Assembly: GCF_004349355.1 (NCBI RefSeq)
Contig: NZ_SMFK01000009.1
Span: 62,001 to 126,000, forward strand
Source: Flavobacterium cellulosilyticum
GTDB lineage: Bacteria > Bacteroidota > Bacteroidia > Flavobacteriales > Flavobacteriaceae
Reading direction: 5' to 3'
DNA: 64,000 nt
Part shown: positions 37,330-47,265 of the stretch, piece by piece
Numbering within the stretch: position 1 is the stretch's first letter
How the letters are laid out: each line of letters begins with the position of its first letter
The notes under the pieces: generated by a model
What the model was told of the DNA's origin: nothing
Databases searched by the model: none
The model's input: the letters and a program-made list of their open reading frames with translations, nothing else
Translations under genes and position numbers: made by a program

Positions 37330-40065
37330 ATGAAAATTAAAAACATTTACGCTTTTATACTATTAGGAATTCTATTCTCTTTGCCAGTTTCGGCTCAAAA
37401 TCAAACCACAACTTCTCCCTGGCCAGAAATTGTAAATACAAATCAACCATGGGCTCGCTGGTGGTGGATGGGAAGTGCTGTTGATAAACCCAATTTAAAG
37501 AAAAGTTTAGAAGATTTTCATAATGCTGGAATTGGTGGTGTTGAAATAACGCCAATTTATGGCGTAAAAGGTGAGGAAAATAATTTTATTGATTATCTCT
37601 CTCCAAAATGGATGGACATGTTGGCATATACTATTAAAGTTACCGATAGTCTTCATATGCAAGTCGATATGGTCTTAGGAACGGGTTGGCCTTATGGAGG
37701 ACCTCAGGTGACTTTAGATCATGCTGCAACCAAATTAATTGTGGAAAAAATTCAGCTTCAAAAAAATGATAAAATTAATCGTGAAATAAAAGTAGTTGAT
37801 CCCAAAGAAAGTATTCCAGCCAAACTTTTATATGTTGTGGCTTATGGCGACAATGGTAATTATGTCGATTTAACCAATCAATTAGAAGGAACACATTTGA
37901 AGTGGAAAGCAAAAAAAACAAATTATACTCTTTATGCCATTTTTAGCGGAAAAACGGGACAACAAGTAAAACGCGCTGCGCCAGGTGGGAAAGGATATAC
38001 TTTAGACCATTATTCAAAAGAAGCACTCGAAGCCTATGTACAACCTTTTGATAAAGCCTTAAATGGTTATGAAGGTAAATTACGTTCAATTTTTAATGAT
38101 AGTTATGAAGTATATGGTACCGATTTTACCCCTGCTTTTTTCGAAGAATTCCAAAAAAGAAGAGGTTATGATTTGAAAAAAAACATGCCACAATTAGTAA
38201 GTAAAACGAATAACGAAGTAGGAAACAGGATAAAAAGTGATTATAGAGAAACACTTTCGGATTTGTTATTAAACAAATTTGATAAATCTTGGACCGAATG
38301 GGCTCATACTAAAAATTTTAAAACCAAATTACAAGCACATGGATCACCAGGAAATTTGATCGATTTGTATGCTTCTGCAGATATTCCGGAGTGCGAAACT
38401 TTTGGTTCAATGCCTTTCGATATTCCTGGATTAAGAAGGGAAAAAGAAGACATTAGAGAAGGCGATGCTGATCCTGTAATGCTTAAATTTTCATCATCGG
38501 CGGGACATATTGCTGGAAAACCATTGGTTTCATCAGAGACTTTTACATGGTTGAGAGATCATTTTAAAACGGCTTTATCGCAATGCAAACCAGAAGCTGA
38601 AGATTTGATGCTAAACGGAATCAATCATATCTTTCTTCATGGTTCTACTTATTCTCCTACTAGAGCTGCTTGGCCAGGTTGGAAATTTTATGCTTCAGTA
38701 AATTTCAATGCTACTAATACGATTTGGGAGGACGCTCCTGCCCTATTTTCTTATATCGCAAATTGCCAGTCAATGCTTCAACAAGGAAAGCCCGATAATG
38801 AGAACTTACTTTATTGGCCAATTTATGATACTTGGAATGACTATCATGATGGTTCGTTGTTTTTCCAATTCAAAATTCATTCTTTGTCAGAATGGTTGTA
38901 TGGAACTTCATTTTATGAAACAACTAAAAATCTAACGAAGAATGGTTATGGTGTCGATTATATTTCCGATAATTTTATTTTGCAAGCACATGTAGAAAAC
39001 GGAAAAATTGTATTACCAGGAGGAACTTATAAATCATTGATTGTTCCAAATTGTAATCAAATGCCATTGGCTACTTTACAAAAATTAATCGACTTGAAAA
39101 AAACGGGTGCCGTTATTATTTTTGAAGGACTACCTAAATCAGTTCCTGGTTTTAATCAATACAAAAAACAAAACCAACAATTAGCAAAGTTAATTAATAA
39201 AAACGCTGCAATTATTTCTCCTGTTTCCAATTTATTTAAAACTTTAGAAGGTGCCAAAGTCTACCCAGAAACATTGGTTACTTCAGGTTTAAAATTTATA
39301 AGAAGAGATGTCGATGGAGAAAAAATTTATTTCATAGTCAATCATACTGCTAAAACAATAGATGGTTTTGTTCCTTTGCAAATAGCAAATAAAGAGGTGG
39401 TTATATTTGACCCATTGACTAAAAATTACGGAAATGCAGAAGTGAAAAAAACTTCAAATATTACTTTTGTGAAATTGCATATAGAGCCTGGACAGTCGTT
39501 TATTCTGAAAACAGAGAAAAAAACATCTCAACAACCATGGCGATATTACGAAAAAACTGCAGATCCTATTGTCTTAAATGGAGAATGGAACATTAAATTT
39601 GATAAAGGGGGACCTCTATTGCCTGCAAATGCCAAAATGAATAACTTAGAATCTTGGACAAAATTAAACAAGGATGCAGAAGCTTTCTCTGGAACAGCAA
39701 CCTACACACTTGAATTTGAAAATCCAGGAATTGATGCCAACAATTGGAACTTGAGCCTTGGTGATGTTCGCGAAAGTGCGAAAGTATGGTTGAATGGCAC
39801 GTATATTGGTGCGGCTTGGTCTGTTCCTTTTAAATTAAATATTGGAAAACTGAAAGAAGGTAAAAATGTAGTAACGGTTCAAGTGACCAATTTAGCAGCT
39901 AATAGAGTGAGAGATATGGAACTAAAAGGCCAAGAATGGAAAATCTTTTATGAAATAAATATGGTGGATAAGGATTATAATAAATTTGATGCAACCAAAT
40001 GGAGCCCCACACCTTCAGGATTGTTAGGGCCAATTACCATTACACCTTTAGAACAAAAAAACTAA
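37330..40065 (+). CDS. GH106 alpha-L-rhamnosidase
   Basis: 911 residues. Signal peptide ending VSAQ (about 23). The N-terminal catalytic (beta/alpha)8-type region has family hallmarks WARWWWMGSAVD, GIGGVEITPIYGVKG, MVLGTGWPYGGP, DSYEVYGTDFTP, LQAHGSPGNLIDLYASADIPECETFG and GINHIFLHGSTYSP. The C terminus contains a GH2-like sugar-binding sandwich (about 755-900, WNIKFDKGG ... VWLNGTYIGAAWSVPFKLNIG). GH106 enzymes remove alpha-L-rhamnose from pectic chains by inversion. Here it should process rhamnogalacturonan oligomers after the lyases. It lies 9 bp after PL22 and 21 bp before GH105. Confidence 0.94.
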   Translation: MKIKNIYAFILLGILFSLPVSAQNQTTTSPWPEIVNTNQPWARWWWMGSAVDKPNLKKSLEDFHNAGIGGVEITPIYGVKGEENNFIDYLSPKWMDMLAYTIKVTDSLHMQVDMVLGTGWPYGGPQVTLDHAATKLIVEKIQLQKNDKINREIKVVDPKESIPAKLLYVVAYGDNGNYVDLTNQLEGTHLKWKAKKTNYTLYAIFSGKTGQQVKRAAPGGKGYTLDHYSKEALEAYVQPFDKALNGYEGKLRSIFNDSYEVYGTDFTPAFFEEFQKRRGYDLKKNMPQLVSKTNNEVGNRIKSDYRETLSDLLLNKFDKSWTEWAHTKNFKTKLQAHGSPGNLIDLYASADIPECETFGSMPFDIPGLRREKEDIREGDADPVMLKFSSSAGHIAGKPLVSSETFTWLRDHFKTALSQCKPEAEDLMLNGINHIFLHGSTYSPTRAAWPGWKFYASVNFNATNTIWEDAPALFSYIANCQSMLQQGKPDNENLLYWPIYDTWNDYHDGSLFFQFKIHSLSEWLYGTSFYETTKNLTKNGYGVDYISDNFILQAHVENGKIVLPGGTYKSLIVPNCNQMPLATLQKLIDLKKTGAVIIFEGLPKSVPGFNQYKKQNQQLAKLINKNAAIISPVSNLFKTLEGAKVYPETLVTSGLKFIRRDVDGEKIYFIVNHTAKTIDGFVPLQIANKEVVIFDPLTKNYGNAEVKKTSNITFVKLHIEPGQSFILKTEKKTSQQPWRYYEKTADPIVLNGEWNIKFDKGGPLLPANAKMNNLESWTKLNKDAEAFSGTATYTLEFENPGIDANNWNLSLGDVRESAKVWLNGTYIGAAWSVPFKLNIGKLKEGKNVVTVQVTNLAANRVRDMELKGQEWKIFYEINMVDKDYNKFDATKWSPTPSGLLGPITITPLEQKN

Positions 40066-40086
40066 TAAAAACAAAGTAGTATTAAA

Positions 40087-41211
40087 ATGAAAAAGACACT
40101 ATTATTTTTCGCTGTTAGCCTAGTATGTGCAAGTACTCTAGTAGCACAAAAGGCTTTCGATAAAAAATTGGTATTGAAACAAATGGAATCTGCCAATGGC
40201 TATTTTATGGACAAATGGCCTGATACTGGCAAAACAATAATAACCAATAAAGAACGTCCGAGTAATATTTGGACTCGTGGGGTGTATTATGAAGGATTAA
40301 TGGCATTGCACGAAATCTATCCTAAAGAATCGTATTATAACTATGCCTATTCTTGGTCGGAGTTTCACAAATGGAGCTTTAGAAACGGGAGTGCAAATCG
40401 TAATGCCGATGATTATTGTGCGGCACAAACGTATATTGATTTGTACAATTTAGAACCCGATTCTAAAAAATTAAAAAGTACGAGAGCAACGATGAATATG
40501 TTGTTGAACACTGCTCAACTCGATGATTGGTCTTGGATTGATGCCATACAAATGGGAATGCCAGTTTTTGCCAAAATGGGTGTTTTAGAAAATGACAATC
40601 GCTATTACGAGAAAATGTATGCCATGTACATGTATTCTAGAAACAAACATGGTGATCATGGTTTATACAATCCTAAGGATGGATTATGGTGGCGTGATGC
40701 CGATTTTGATCCGCCGTATAAAGAACCAAACGGAGAAGATTGCTATTGGAGTCGTGGAAACGGATGGGTAATTGCTGCTTTGGCAAAAGTCCTAACTATA
40801 ATTCCAGAAAACGCTCCTCATAGAAAACAATATGTATCTGATTTAAAAGCTATGGCTGCTGCCTTGGTACCGATACAAAGAACTGATGGTTTTTGGAATG
40901 TGAGTTTGCATGATGCTACTAATTACGGAAGTAAAGAAGCTTCAGGAACAGCACTTTTTGTGTACGGAATAGCATACGGCATTAACAGTGGAATTTTAAA
41001 AAAAGAGCTGTATTTGCCAGTTGTTCAAAAAGCTTGGAAAGCACTAACTACAGAGAGTTTACACGAAAATGGTTTTTTAGGGTATTTGCAATCAACAGGT
41101 AAAGAACCGAAAGACGGACAACCATTAACTTATGATAAGATCCCCGATTTTGAAGATTATGGTTTGGGTTGCTTCTTGTTGGCAGGTTCAGAAATTTATA
41201 AAATGAAATAA
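40087..41211 (+). CDS. GH105 unsaturated rhamnogalacturonyl hydrolase
   Basis: 374 residues, normal for the family. Signal peptide ending LVAQ (about 20), so periplasmic. The (alpha/alpha)6 barrel has RGVYYEGLMALHEIYP, NADDYCAAQTYIDLY, DDWSWIDAIQMGMP with the catalytic Asp at about 152 (equivalent to Asp143 of YteR), GLWWRDADF and CYWSRGNGWVIAALAKVL. GH105 removes the unsaturated uronic acid left by PL4 and PL11 lyases, which ties the operon directly to the secreted lyases upstream. Its stop overlaps the next start in TAATG. Confidence 0.95.
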   Translation: MKKTLLFFAVSLVCASTLVAQKAFDKKLVLKQMESANGYFMDKWPDTGKTIITNKERPSNIWTRGVYYEGLMALHEIYPKESYYNYAYSWSEFHKWSFRNGSANRNADDYCAAQTYIDLYNLEPDSKKLKSTRATMNMLLNTAQLDDWSWIDAIQMGMPVFAKMGVLENDNRYYEKMYAMYMYSRNKHGDHGLYNPKDGLWWRDADFDPPYKEPNGEDCYWSRGNGWVIAALAKVLTIIPENAPHRKQYVSDLKAMAAALVPIQRTDGFWNVSLHDATNYGSKEASGTALFVYGIAYGINSGILKKELYLPVVQKAWKALTTESLHENGFLGYLQSTGKEPKDGQPLTYDKIPDFEDYGLGCFLLAGSEIYKMK

Positions 41212-44192
41212 TGATTAAATTTATAAAAGCATTTTGTTTTATCTGTTTGCTGAGTGCGGTCTCCATCGCTTTTTCTCAAGAATTCAAGAGGGAAAAATAC
41301 AATTTCAATGCCGATTGGAAATTGAAAACTGGTGACTTAAAAGGGGCTGAAAAAAATAATTTTAATGATAATAAATGGGAGCGTATTACGCTCCCTCATG
41401 CCTATAACCAAAATGAGGCTTTTAAAAAAGATATCGAAAATCTAACCACAGGGATTGTTTGGTACCGCAAGAATTTCAAATTGCCTCAAGGGATTTCCAA
41501 CAAAAAAGTATTTTTAGAATTCGAAGGAATCCGACATGCTGGCGAAATTTATATAAATGGTGCCAAAATTGGTTTGCATGAAAACGGTGTCATGGCTTTT
41601 GGTTTGGATATTTCAAACTATGTAAAACCATTTCCATTTCAGAATGTGGTGGCACTTCGTATTGATAATGATTGGAAATACAGAGAACAAAGTTCCAATG
41701 CTACTTATCAATGGAATGACAAAAATTTTAATGCGAATTATGGTGGAATTCCCAAAAATGTATTCCTTCATATCACAGATAAATTATACCAAACGCTCCC
41801 TCTTTATTCTAATTTAGAAACTACCGGAACTTATATTTATGCGAGTCAAATAAACATTGCCAATAAATCAGCGGTAATTAATGCAGAATCGCAGCTGAAA
41901 AATGAATTTTCCGTTTCTAAAACAGTTACTTATCAAGTAGAACTATTCGATTTAGACAACAAAAAAATAGCCGAATTCTCAGGAAACAAAACGACGATTG
42001 CACCAGGTGAAACCAAAACAGTAAAAGCATCGCAAGTTATCAATGATTTGCATTTTTGGAGTTGGGGATATGGGTATTTGTATACGGCGAAAACAATTTT
42101 GATAGTAGATGGAAAAGAGGTTGATGCAGTTGCAACCAAAACAGGTTTCCGTAAAACCGAATTCAATAATGGTGAAATTGTTCTCAATGACCGAGTAATT
42201 CAGATGAAAGGCTATGCACAAAGGACGAGCAATGAATGGCCAGCACTAGGAATGTCAGTCCCTGCTTGGATGAGTGATTTTAGTAATCAATTAATGGTCG
42301 AAAGTAATGCCAATTTGGTCCGTTGGATGCATGTGACACCTTGGAAACAAGATGTAGAATCATGTGACAGAGTGGGATTAATGCAAGCCATGCCTGCAGG
42401 TGATGCCGAGAAAGATGCCAAAGGAAATCAATGGATTCAACGGGTGAATTTAATGAGAGATGCCATTATTTACAATCGAAATAATCCGAGTATTGTCTTT
42501 TATGAATGTGGAAATGAATCTATAAGTGAAGTCCACATGCAGGAAATGAAAAATCTCAAAGATACTTATGATCCTCATGGTGGCAGAGCTATTGGATCAC
42601 GTGAAATGCTCGATAGTAATGTGGCAGAATATGGTGGCGAAATGCTGTACATTAATAAAAGCGCTCGAAAACCCATGTGGGCAACTGAATATTCTCGAGA
42701 TGAAGGAATGCGTAAATATTGGGATGAATATTCACCCCCATTCCACAAAGAAGGAGATGGACCTTTATATCGCGATAAAGACGCTTCTGATTACAATCAC
42801 AATCAAGACCGTCATGCAATCGAGGATGTTATTCGTTGGAATGATTATTTCGTCGAGCGTCCTGGTACAGGTAAAAGAGTGAATTCAGGTGGAGTAAATA
42901 TTATTTTTTCGGATTCTAATACGCATCATCGAGGCGAATCAAATTATAGAACTAGTGGAGAAGTTGATCCAATGCGCATTCCTAAAGATGGCTTTTTTGC
43001 ACATCAAGTAATGTGGGATGGTTGGGTTGATATCGAAAAACAGCGCACTCACATATTAGGACATTGGAATTATTCTGATGCGACGATAAAAAACGAATAT
43101 GTGGTTTCTTCAGGAGAAAAAGTGGAGCTTTTTGTAAATGGAAAATCGAAAGGGTTTGGTAAACGCAGCAATACTTTTTTATTCACTTTCGAAAATATTC
43201 CTTTTGAAGCGGGTACATTAAAAGCCGTGAGTTATGATGCTCAAGGCAAAAATCTTAGTGAAGATAAAAAGATTACTGCAGGAACTCCTTTTGCTATTAA
43301 ATTAACTCCGCATACCAATCCAAATGGATTTGGTGCAGATGGATCTGATGTGGCTTTGGTTGATGTGGAAGTGGTAGATAAAAACGGCCAACGTTGTCCT
43401 ACCAATAATGCGATGATACATTTTACATTGACAGGAAACGCCACATGGTTGGGAGGCATTGCACAAGGGCCAGATAATTATATTTTGTCAAAAGATTTGC
43501 CTGTCGAAAATGGTGTCAATCGCATTATGATTCAATCTACACCGCAATCTGGTGCCATAAGTATTAGTGCTCAATCAAATGATTTGCAATTGGCTACAAT
43601 TACATTTAACACACGTGCTGTTAGTGTTGAAAATGGACTTTCGAAGCAATTACCAGGAAAGGATTTACCCTCCAATTTACAACGTGGACCTACTCCAGAA
43701 ACAGCTTCTTATTCGATTAAAAGAACGCCAGTTTTTATTTCGCATGCCACAGCATTAGCCAATAATGATGATGCGTACAAAAGCTATGATGACAATGAAT
43801 TGACCGAATGGACCAATGACGGAAAAGTAAGTACGGGTCGCATTGTATATACTTTATCTGCACCTTCTCAAATAAACCAATGTGTGGTTAAATTTACAGG
43901 CTGGAGAACCAAAAGTTATCCTATTCGTATATTAGCCGATGGAAAAGAAGTTTTCAAGGGAAACACCAGTCAAAGTTTGGGTTATATTACACTTGATTTA
44001 ATTCCAATTTTGGCCAAAGAAATAACTATTGAGTTAACCGGAATTAATACGGAGAAAGATGGTTTTGACAAGATCGTTGAAGTCGATCCTACAAAAGAAT
44101 TGGATTTGTACAAAGATAAAATGGCCGCAGAAGCTAAAGGGCAACTGCGAATAGTTGAAATAGAATTTTATAAAAAACAAGATGAAGAATAG
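41211..44192 (+). CDS. GH2 beta-galactosidase-type glycosidase
   Basis: 993 residues. Signal peptide ending AFSQ (about 23). GH2 layout: sugar-binding sandwich (WKLKTGDLKGAEKNNFNDNKWERITLPHAYN ... LEFEGIRHAGEIYINGAKIG), immunoglobulin-like domain, then the TIM barrel with the acid/base Glu436 in YECGNES and the nucleophile Glu493 in MWATEYSRDEG. A large C-terminal part (about 660-990) includes bacterial Ig-like domains and a discoidin-like sandwich (YKSYDDNELTEWTNDG). In this context it probably removes galactose side chains from rhamnogalacturonan I; exact specificity cannot be read from the sequence. It overlaps the next gene by 11 bp. Confidence 0.9.
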   Translation: MIKFIKAFCFICLLSAVSIAFSQEFKREKYNFNADWKLKTGDLKGAEKNNFNDNKWERITLPHAYNQNEAFKKDIENLTTGIVWYRKNFKLPQGISNKKVFLEFEGIRHAGEIYINGAKIGLHENGVMAFGLDISNYVKPFPFQNVVALRIDNDWKYREQSSNATYQWNDKNFNANYGGIPKNVFLHITDKLYQTLPLYSNLETTGTYIYASQINIANKSAVINAESQLKNEFSVSKTVTYQVELFDLDNKKIAEFSGNKTTIAPGETKTVKASQVINDLHFWSWGYGYLYTAKTILIVDGKEVDAVATKTGFRKTEFNNGEIVLNDRVIQMKGYAQRTSNEWPALGMSVPAWMSDFSNQLMVESNANLVRWMHVTPWKQDVESCDRVGLMQAMPAGDAEKDAKGNQWIQRVNLMRDAIIYNRNNPSIVFYECGNESISEVHMQEMKNLKDTYDPHGGRAIGSREMLDSNVAEYGGEMLYINKSARKPMWATEYSRDEGMRKYWDEYSPPFHKEGDGPLYRDKDASDYNHNQDRHAIEDVIRWNDYFVERPGTGKRVNSGGVNIIFSDSNTHHRGESNYRTSGEVDPMRIPKDGFFAHQVMWDGWVDIEKQRTHILGHWNYSDATIKNEYVVSSGEKVELFVNGKSKGFGKRSNTFLFTFENIPFEAGTLKAVSYDAQGKNLSEDKKITAGTPFAIKLTPHTNPNGFGADGSDVALVDVEVVDKNGQRCPTNNAMIHFTLTGNATWLGGIAQGPDNYILSKDLPVENGVNRIMIQSTPQSGAISISAQSNDLQLATITFNTRAVSVENGLSKQLPGKDLPSNLQRGPTPETASYSIKRTPVFISHATALANNDDAYKSYDDNELTEWTNDGKVSTGRIVYTLSAPSQINQCVVKFTGWRTKSYPIRILADGKEVFKGNTSQSLGYITLDLIPILAKEITIELTGINTEKDGFDKIVEVDPTKELDLYKDKMAAEAKGQLRIVEIEFYKKQDEE

Positions 44193-45975
44193 TAGTTTTA
44201 AATTAGCATTGATTTTTAGTTTTGGTTTTACGTCCTTGATTTTTTCTCAAAATAATGAAATTCCATTATGGCAAATAATACCTGGATCTATTGATGCAGT
44301 CGATTATAAGCAAGAACCTAGAATTGACGATAAAGGAAATATAACAGGAATCAGGAAAGTTACTGAACCTACTTTGAAAGTTTTTTTGGCCAATAACAAA
44401 AACACTAAAAATACGGCAGTAATTATTTGTCCTGGTGGTTCGTATTCTCTTTTGTCTCACGAAAAAGAAGGGGATAAAGTGGCGGAATGGTTTAATTCTA
44501 TTGGGGTCTCAGCTTTTGTTTTAAAATACAGATTACCTAGTGATATCATTATGAAAGACAAAACAATTGGTCCACTTCAAGACGCACAAGAAGCCATTCG
44601 AACATTGAGAAGAAATACAGCAGAATGGAACCTTGATCCAGCTAAAATTGGGATTATTGGATTTTCAGCAGGAGGACATTTAGCATCCACCCTTTCAACA
44701 CATTATAATGATAAAATATATGAATCAAAGGATAATGGAAGTGCTCGCCCTGATTTTTCCATTCTAATTTACCCAGTGATTTCTATGGAAGATGGAATTA
44801 CACATAAGGGCTCAAAAGAGAATCTATTAGGTAAAAATGCCAGTAGTGAAATGGTTGCCAAATATTCGAATGAAAAACAAGTTGATTTTAATACGCCCAT
44901 AACATTTCTAGTGCATGCTACTGATGATGGAGCAGTTCCCGTAGAAAACAGCATCAATTATTATCTTGCATTGAAAAAAAATAAAGTAGCTGCAGAAATG
45001 CACCTTTATGAAAGTGGCGGACACGGTTTTGGTCTTGGTGTTCAAGGAACGAATGTCAATTGGCCAAAAGCCTGTGAAAAATGGTTGATTGCCAATGCAT
45101 TTATTCCCAAAGCTGATGGCTATGTTTTTTCCTATTTTAAAGGAAACGGCGAAGATGGTTTGCACTTGGCTTACAGTGAAGATGGCTATAAATGGGATTC
45201 TTTAAAAAAAGACACTTCTTTTTTAACTCCAGAAGTTGGTAAAGACAAATTGATGCGTGATCCATGTATTATAAAAGGAGGTGATGGATTGTATCACATG
45301 GTTTGGACCGTGAGTTGGACAGATAAAGGAATAGGATATGCCTCTTCAGCCGATTTGATTCATTGGTCTACGCAAGAATTTATTCCAGTTATGGCTCATG
45401 AGAAAAATGCCCGTAATACTTGGGCTCCTGAAATCACTTTCGACGAAAAAAACAATCAATACATGATTTATTGGGCTTCAACTGTAGAAGGGAAATTTAC
45501 CGAAACTAAATCAGAAGAAGAAAAAGGGTACAATCATAGAATATATTACACCACAACTAAAGATTTTAAAAAGTTCTCGCGCACCAAACTACTCTATGAA
45601 CCGGGTTTTAATGTAATAGATGCCACTATTTTAAAACAAGATAAAGGGTTTGTTATGTTTCTAAAAGATGAAACTAAAAATCCTGTGCAGAAGAATATTA
45701 AAATGGCCTATAGCGAAAAATTAACTGGACCTTATACCAAAGCAAGTGCACCAATTACTGGAAATTATTGGGCTGAAGGACCAACAGCAATACAAATTAA
45801 TGGTGCTTGGACGGTGTATTTTGATAAATATAGAGATCATAAATATGGAGCTGTTCAGGAAACGGCAACTGGTTGGCAAGATATTTCAGAAGGAATTAGT
45901 TTCCCATCGGGTACTCGTCACGGAACTATTATTAAAGTTCCAGCAGCAGTAATTGATAGTTTGAAAAAGGAATAA
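44182..45975 (+). CDS. Esterase-GH43 fusion protein
   Basis: 597 residues. Signal peptide ending IFSQ (about 23). Residues about 30-310 are an alpha/beta-hydrolase of the acetyl-esterase type: oxyanion loop CPGGSYSLLS, nucleophile Ser162 in GFSAGGH, Asp248 in ATDDGAVP and His281 in GGHGFG. Residues about 315-597 are a five-bladed GH43-like propeller: HLAYSEDGYKWDSL, LMRDPCI with the likely catalytic base Asp360, HMVWTVSW and NTWAPEITFDEKN. A single chain may therefore deacetylate the chain and remove arabinose or galactose. The bifunctional reading is inference. It is the last gene of the operon, and no convincing terminator follows. Confidence 0.9.
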   Translation: MKNSSFKLALIFSFGFTSLIFSQNNEIPLWQIIPGSIDAVDYKQEPRIDDKGNITGIRKVTEPTLKVFLANNKNTKNTAVIICPGGSYSLLSHEKEGDKVAEWFNSIGVSAFVLKYRLPSDIIMKDKTIGPLQDAQEAIRTLRRNTAEWNLDPAKIGIIGFSAGGHLASTLSTHYNDKIYESKDNGSARPDFSILIYPVISMEDGITHKGSKENLLGKNASSEMVAKYSNEKQVDFNTPITFLVHATDDGAVPVENSINYYLALKKNKVAAEMHLYESGGHGFGLGVQGTNVNWPKACEKWLIANAFIPKADGYVFSYFKGNGEDGLHLAYSEDGYKWDSLKKDTSFLTPEVGKDKLMRDPCIIKGGDGLYHMVWTVSWTDKGIGYASSADLIHWSTQEFIPVMAHEKNARNTWAPEITFDEKNNQYMIYWASTVEGKFTETKSEEEKGYNHRIYYTTTKDFKKFSRTKLLYEPGFNVIDATILKQDKGFVMFLKDETKNPVQKNIKMAYSEKLTGPYTKASAPITGNYWAEGPTAIQINGAWTVYFDKYRDHKYGAVQETATGWQDISEGISFPSGTRHGTIIKVPAAVIDSLKKE

Positions 45976-46029
45976 ATCAGTTTATTGGTAAAAAACCTAA
46001 TTAGCAACTGCACGATTTCAAGCTACTAT

Positions 46030-46715
46030 CTAATTCATCATTCTATATTCATTTGGCGTAAAGCCAGTACATTTTTTAAACATACGATTTAAATGCTGAG
46101 TGTATTTAAAACCAAGTTCAAAAGCGATTTTACTAATTGACTTTTCAGTATCGAAAATCTTTTCCTTGGCCACATCAATCAATTTTAGTTGCATGTGTTC
46201 CTGCGCCGATTTTCCCGTTTCTTTTTTAATTAAATCTCCAAAATAGTTGGGAGAAAGATGCAAACGATCTGCAAAATATCCAACAGAAGGCAACCCTAAA
46301 TCTTGGGTAGTTTCTGACTGGAAATAATCGTTCAATAGGTTTTCAAATTTTGATAAGATATCAGTGTTCATATTTTCTCTGGTGATGAATTACCTATCAT
46401 AAATCGAATGCAATAGTTTAATAGTAACTCGATATTATTGGTAATAATACTTTTACTATGTTTATCAATAACTGATCCAATTCGTACTCCAGTTTGCTCA
46501 ATAAATCTTTAATATTTTGTTGTTCTTTCAAAGACAAATGCAAAGATTCATTCGAATCATAAGAAAAAAAGGAAAACTGAATCATTTGCATGCCAAGTAA
46601 GGTACCTTTTATTAAATCAGGATGAAAAAGTAGTGCTAAACCTGAAGGCTGATAATTCTCTTCATTATTGATTTTAAGAACTTGCTCAGGACTAATAAAA
46701 ACCAGCTTTCAAATC
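46030..46715 (-). pseudogene. Broken AraC-family transcription regulator
   Basis: The C-terminal 113 residues (46030-46371) form an intact AraC DNA-binding domain: SVGYFADRLHLSPNYFGDLIKKETGKSAQEH, ISKIAFELGF and GFTPNEYRMMN. Upstream, the usual N-terminal half is present but shattered. An in-frame piece FISPEQVLKIN...LLFHPDLIKGTLLGMQ...QFSFFSYDSNESLHLSLKEQQNI is followed by a shift of frame into DKHSKSIITNNIELLLNYCIRF. Another shift and a stop where a Gln is expected come just before the DNA-binding domain. The extreme N terminus is missing. The remaining domain may still be translated from the internal ATG at 46371. It abuts another gene remnant. Confidence 0.82.
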
Positions 46716-47255
46716 CTGACAGTAATTGAAGGAATAGGTTAGTATCAAGAACTAAGCAAATCCATTCAAATAATACAAAAAGAGAATGTAGTTAAAATTC
46801 TTAAAAATCTAACTTATCAAATTTTTACCGACCAAATTATTTCTTTACCTTTAACACATCAATCTACCACTCCTCCAGAAAATAGACTGGAAAAAGGATT
46901 GGCCAGACAAAAGGAAATTTTTGGCGACCAGATAGATAAGAGGTATAAAAATTCACCCAAAGATTTATTACACATTCAACACTATTTATCTGCTAATTGT
47001 TTTGGTAATTATATTTCCCGAAAAGGATTGGAAGTTCAAGTTCGGGAGATGATAACACTTTCATTTCTAATTGCAATGTGTGGAACAGAAAGCCAGATAA
47101 AAGGTCATATTAAAGGCAACATCAATGTAGGGAACGATAGACAAAGCCTTATTAATTTAATGACACAATTACTACCCTATGTGGGCTATCAACGTACTTT
47201 AAATGCCATTAATTGTTTGAATGAAATTGTACCCATAAATAATATAATTAATTAA
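46712..47255 (+). pseudogene. Remnant of a cupin plus carboxymuconolactone-decarboxylase protein
   Basis: One frame runs ILTVIEGIG, an in-frame TAG at 46740-46742, then YQELSKSIQIIQKENVVKI. This matches the start of a cupin domain but lacks its second half. Next comes an intact-looking carboxymuconolactone-decarboxylase domain from about 46899 (TTG) to 47255: YKNSPKDLLHIQHYLSANCFGNY, REMITLSFLIAMCGTE, KGHIKGNINVGNDRQ, LLPYVGYQRTLNAIN. No ATG is in frame before residue MITL, so translation would need the TTG. The CMD part may be functional; the cupin is not. It sits 10 bp before the alcohol dehydrogenase gene. Confidence 0.7.
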
Positions 47256-47265
47256 AAACACAGAT

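Noticed and set aside
46030..46371. The AraC remnant as the activator of the pectin regulon
   Set aside because: It is truncated, resembles cupin-type AraC regulators near YahK genes, and lies outside the regulon units. The activator is more likely a hybrid two-component protein elsewhere.
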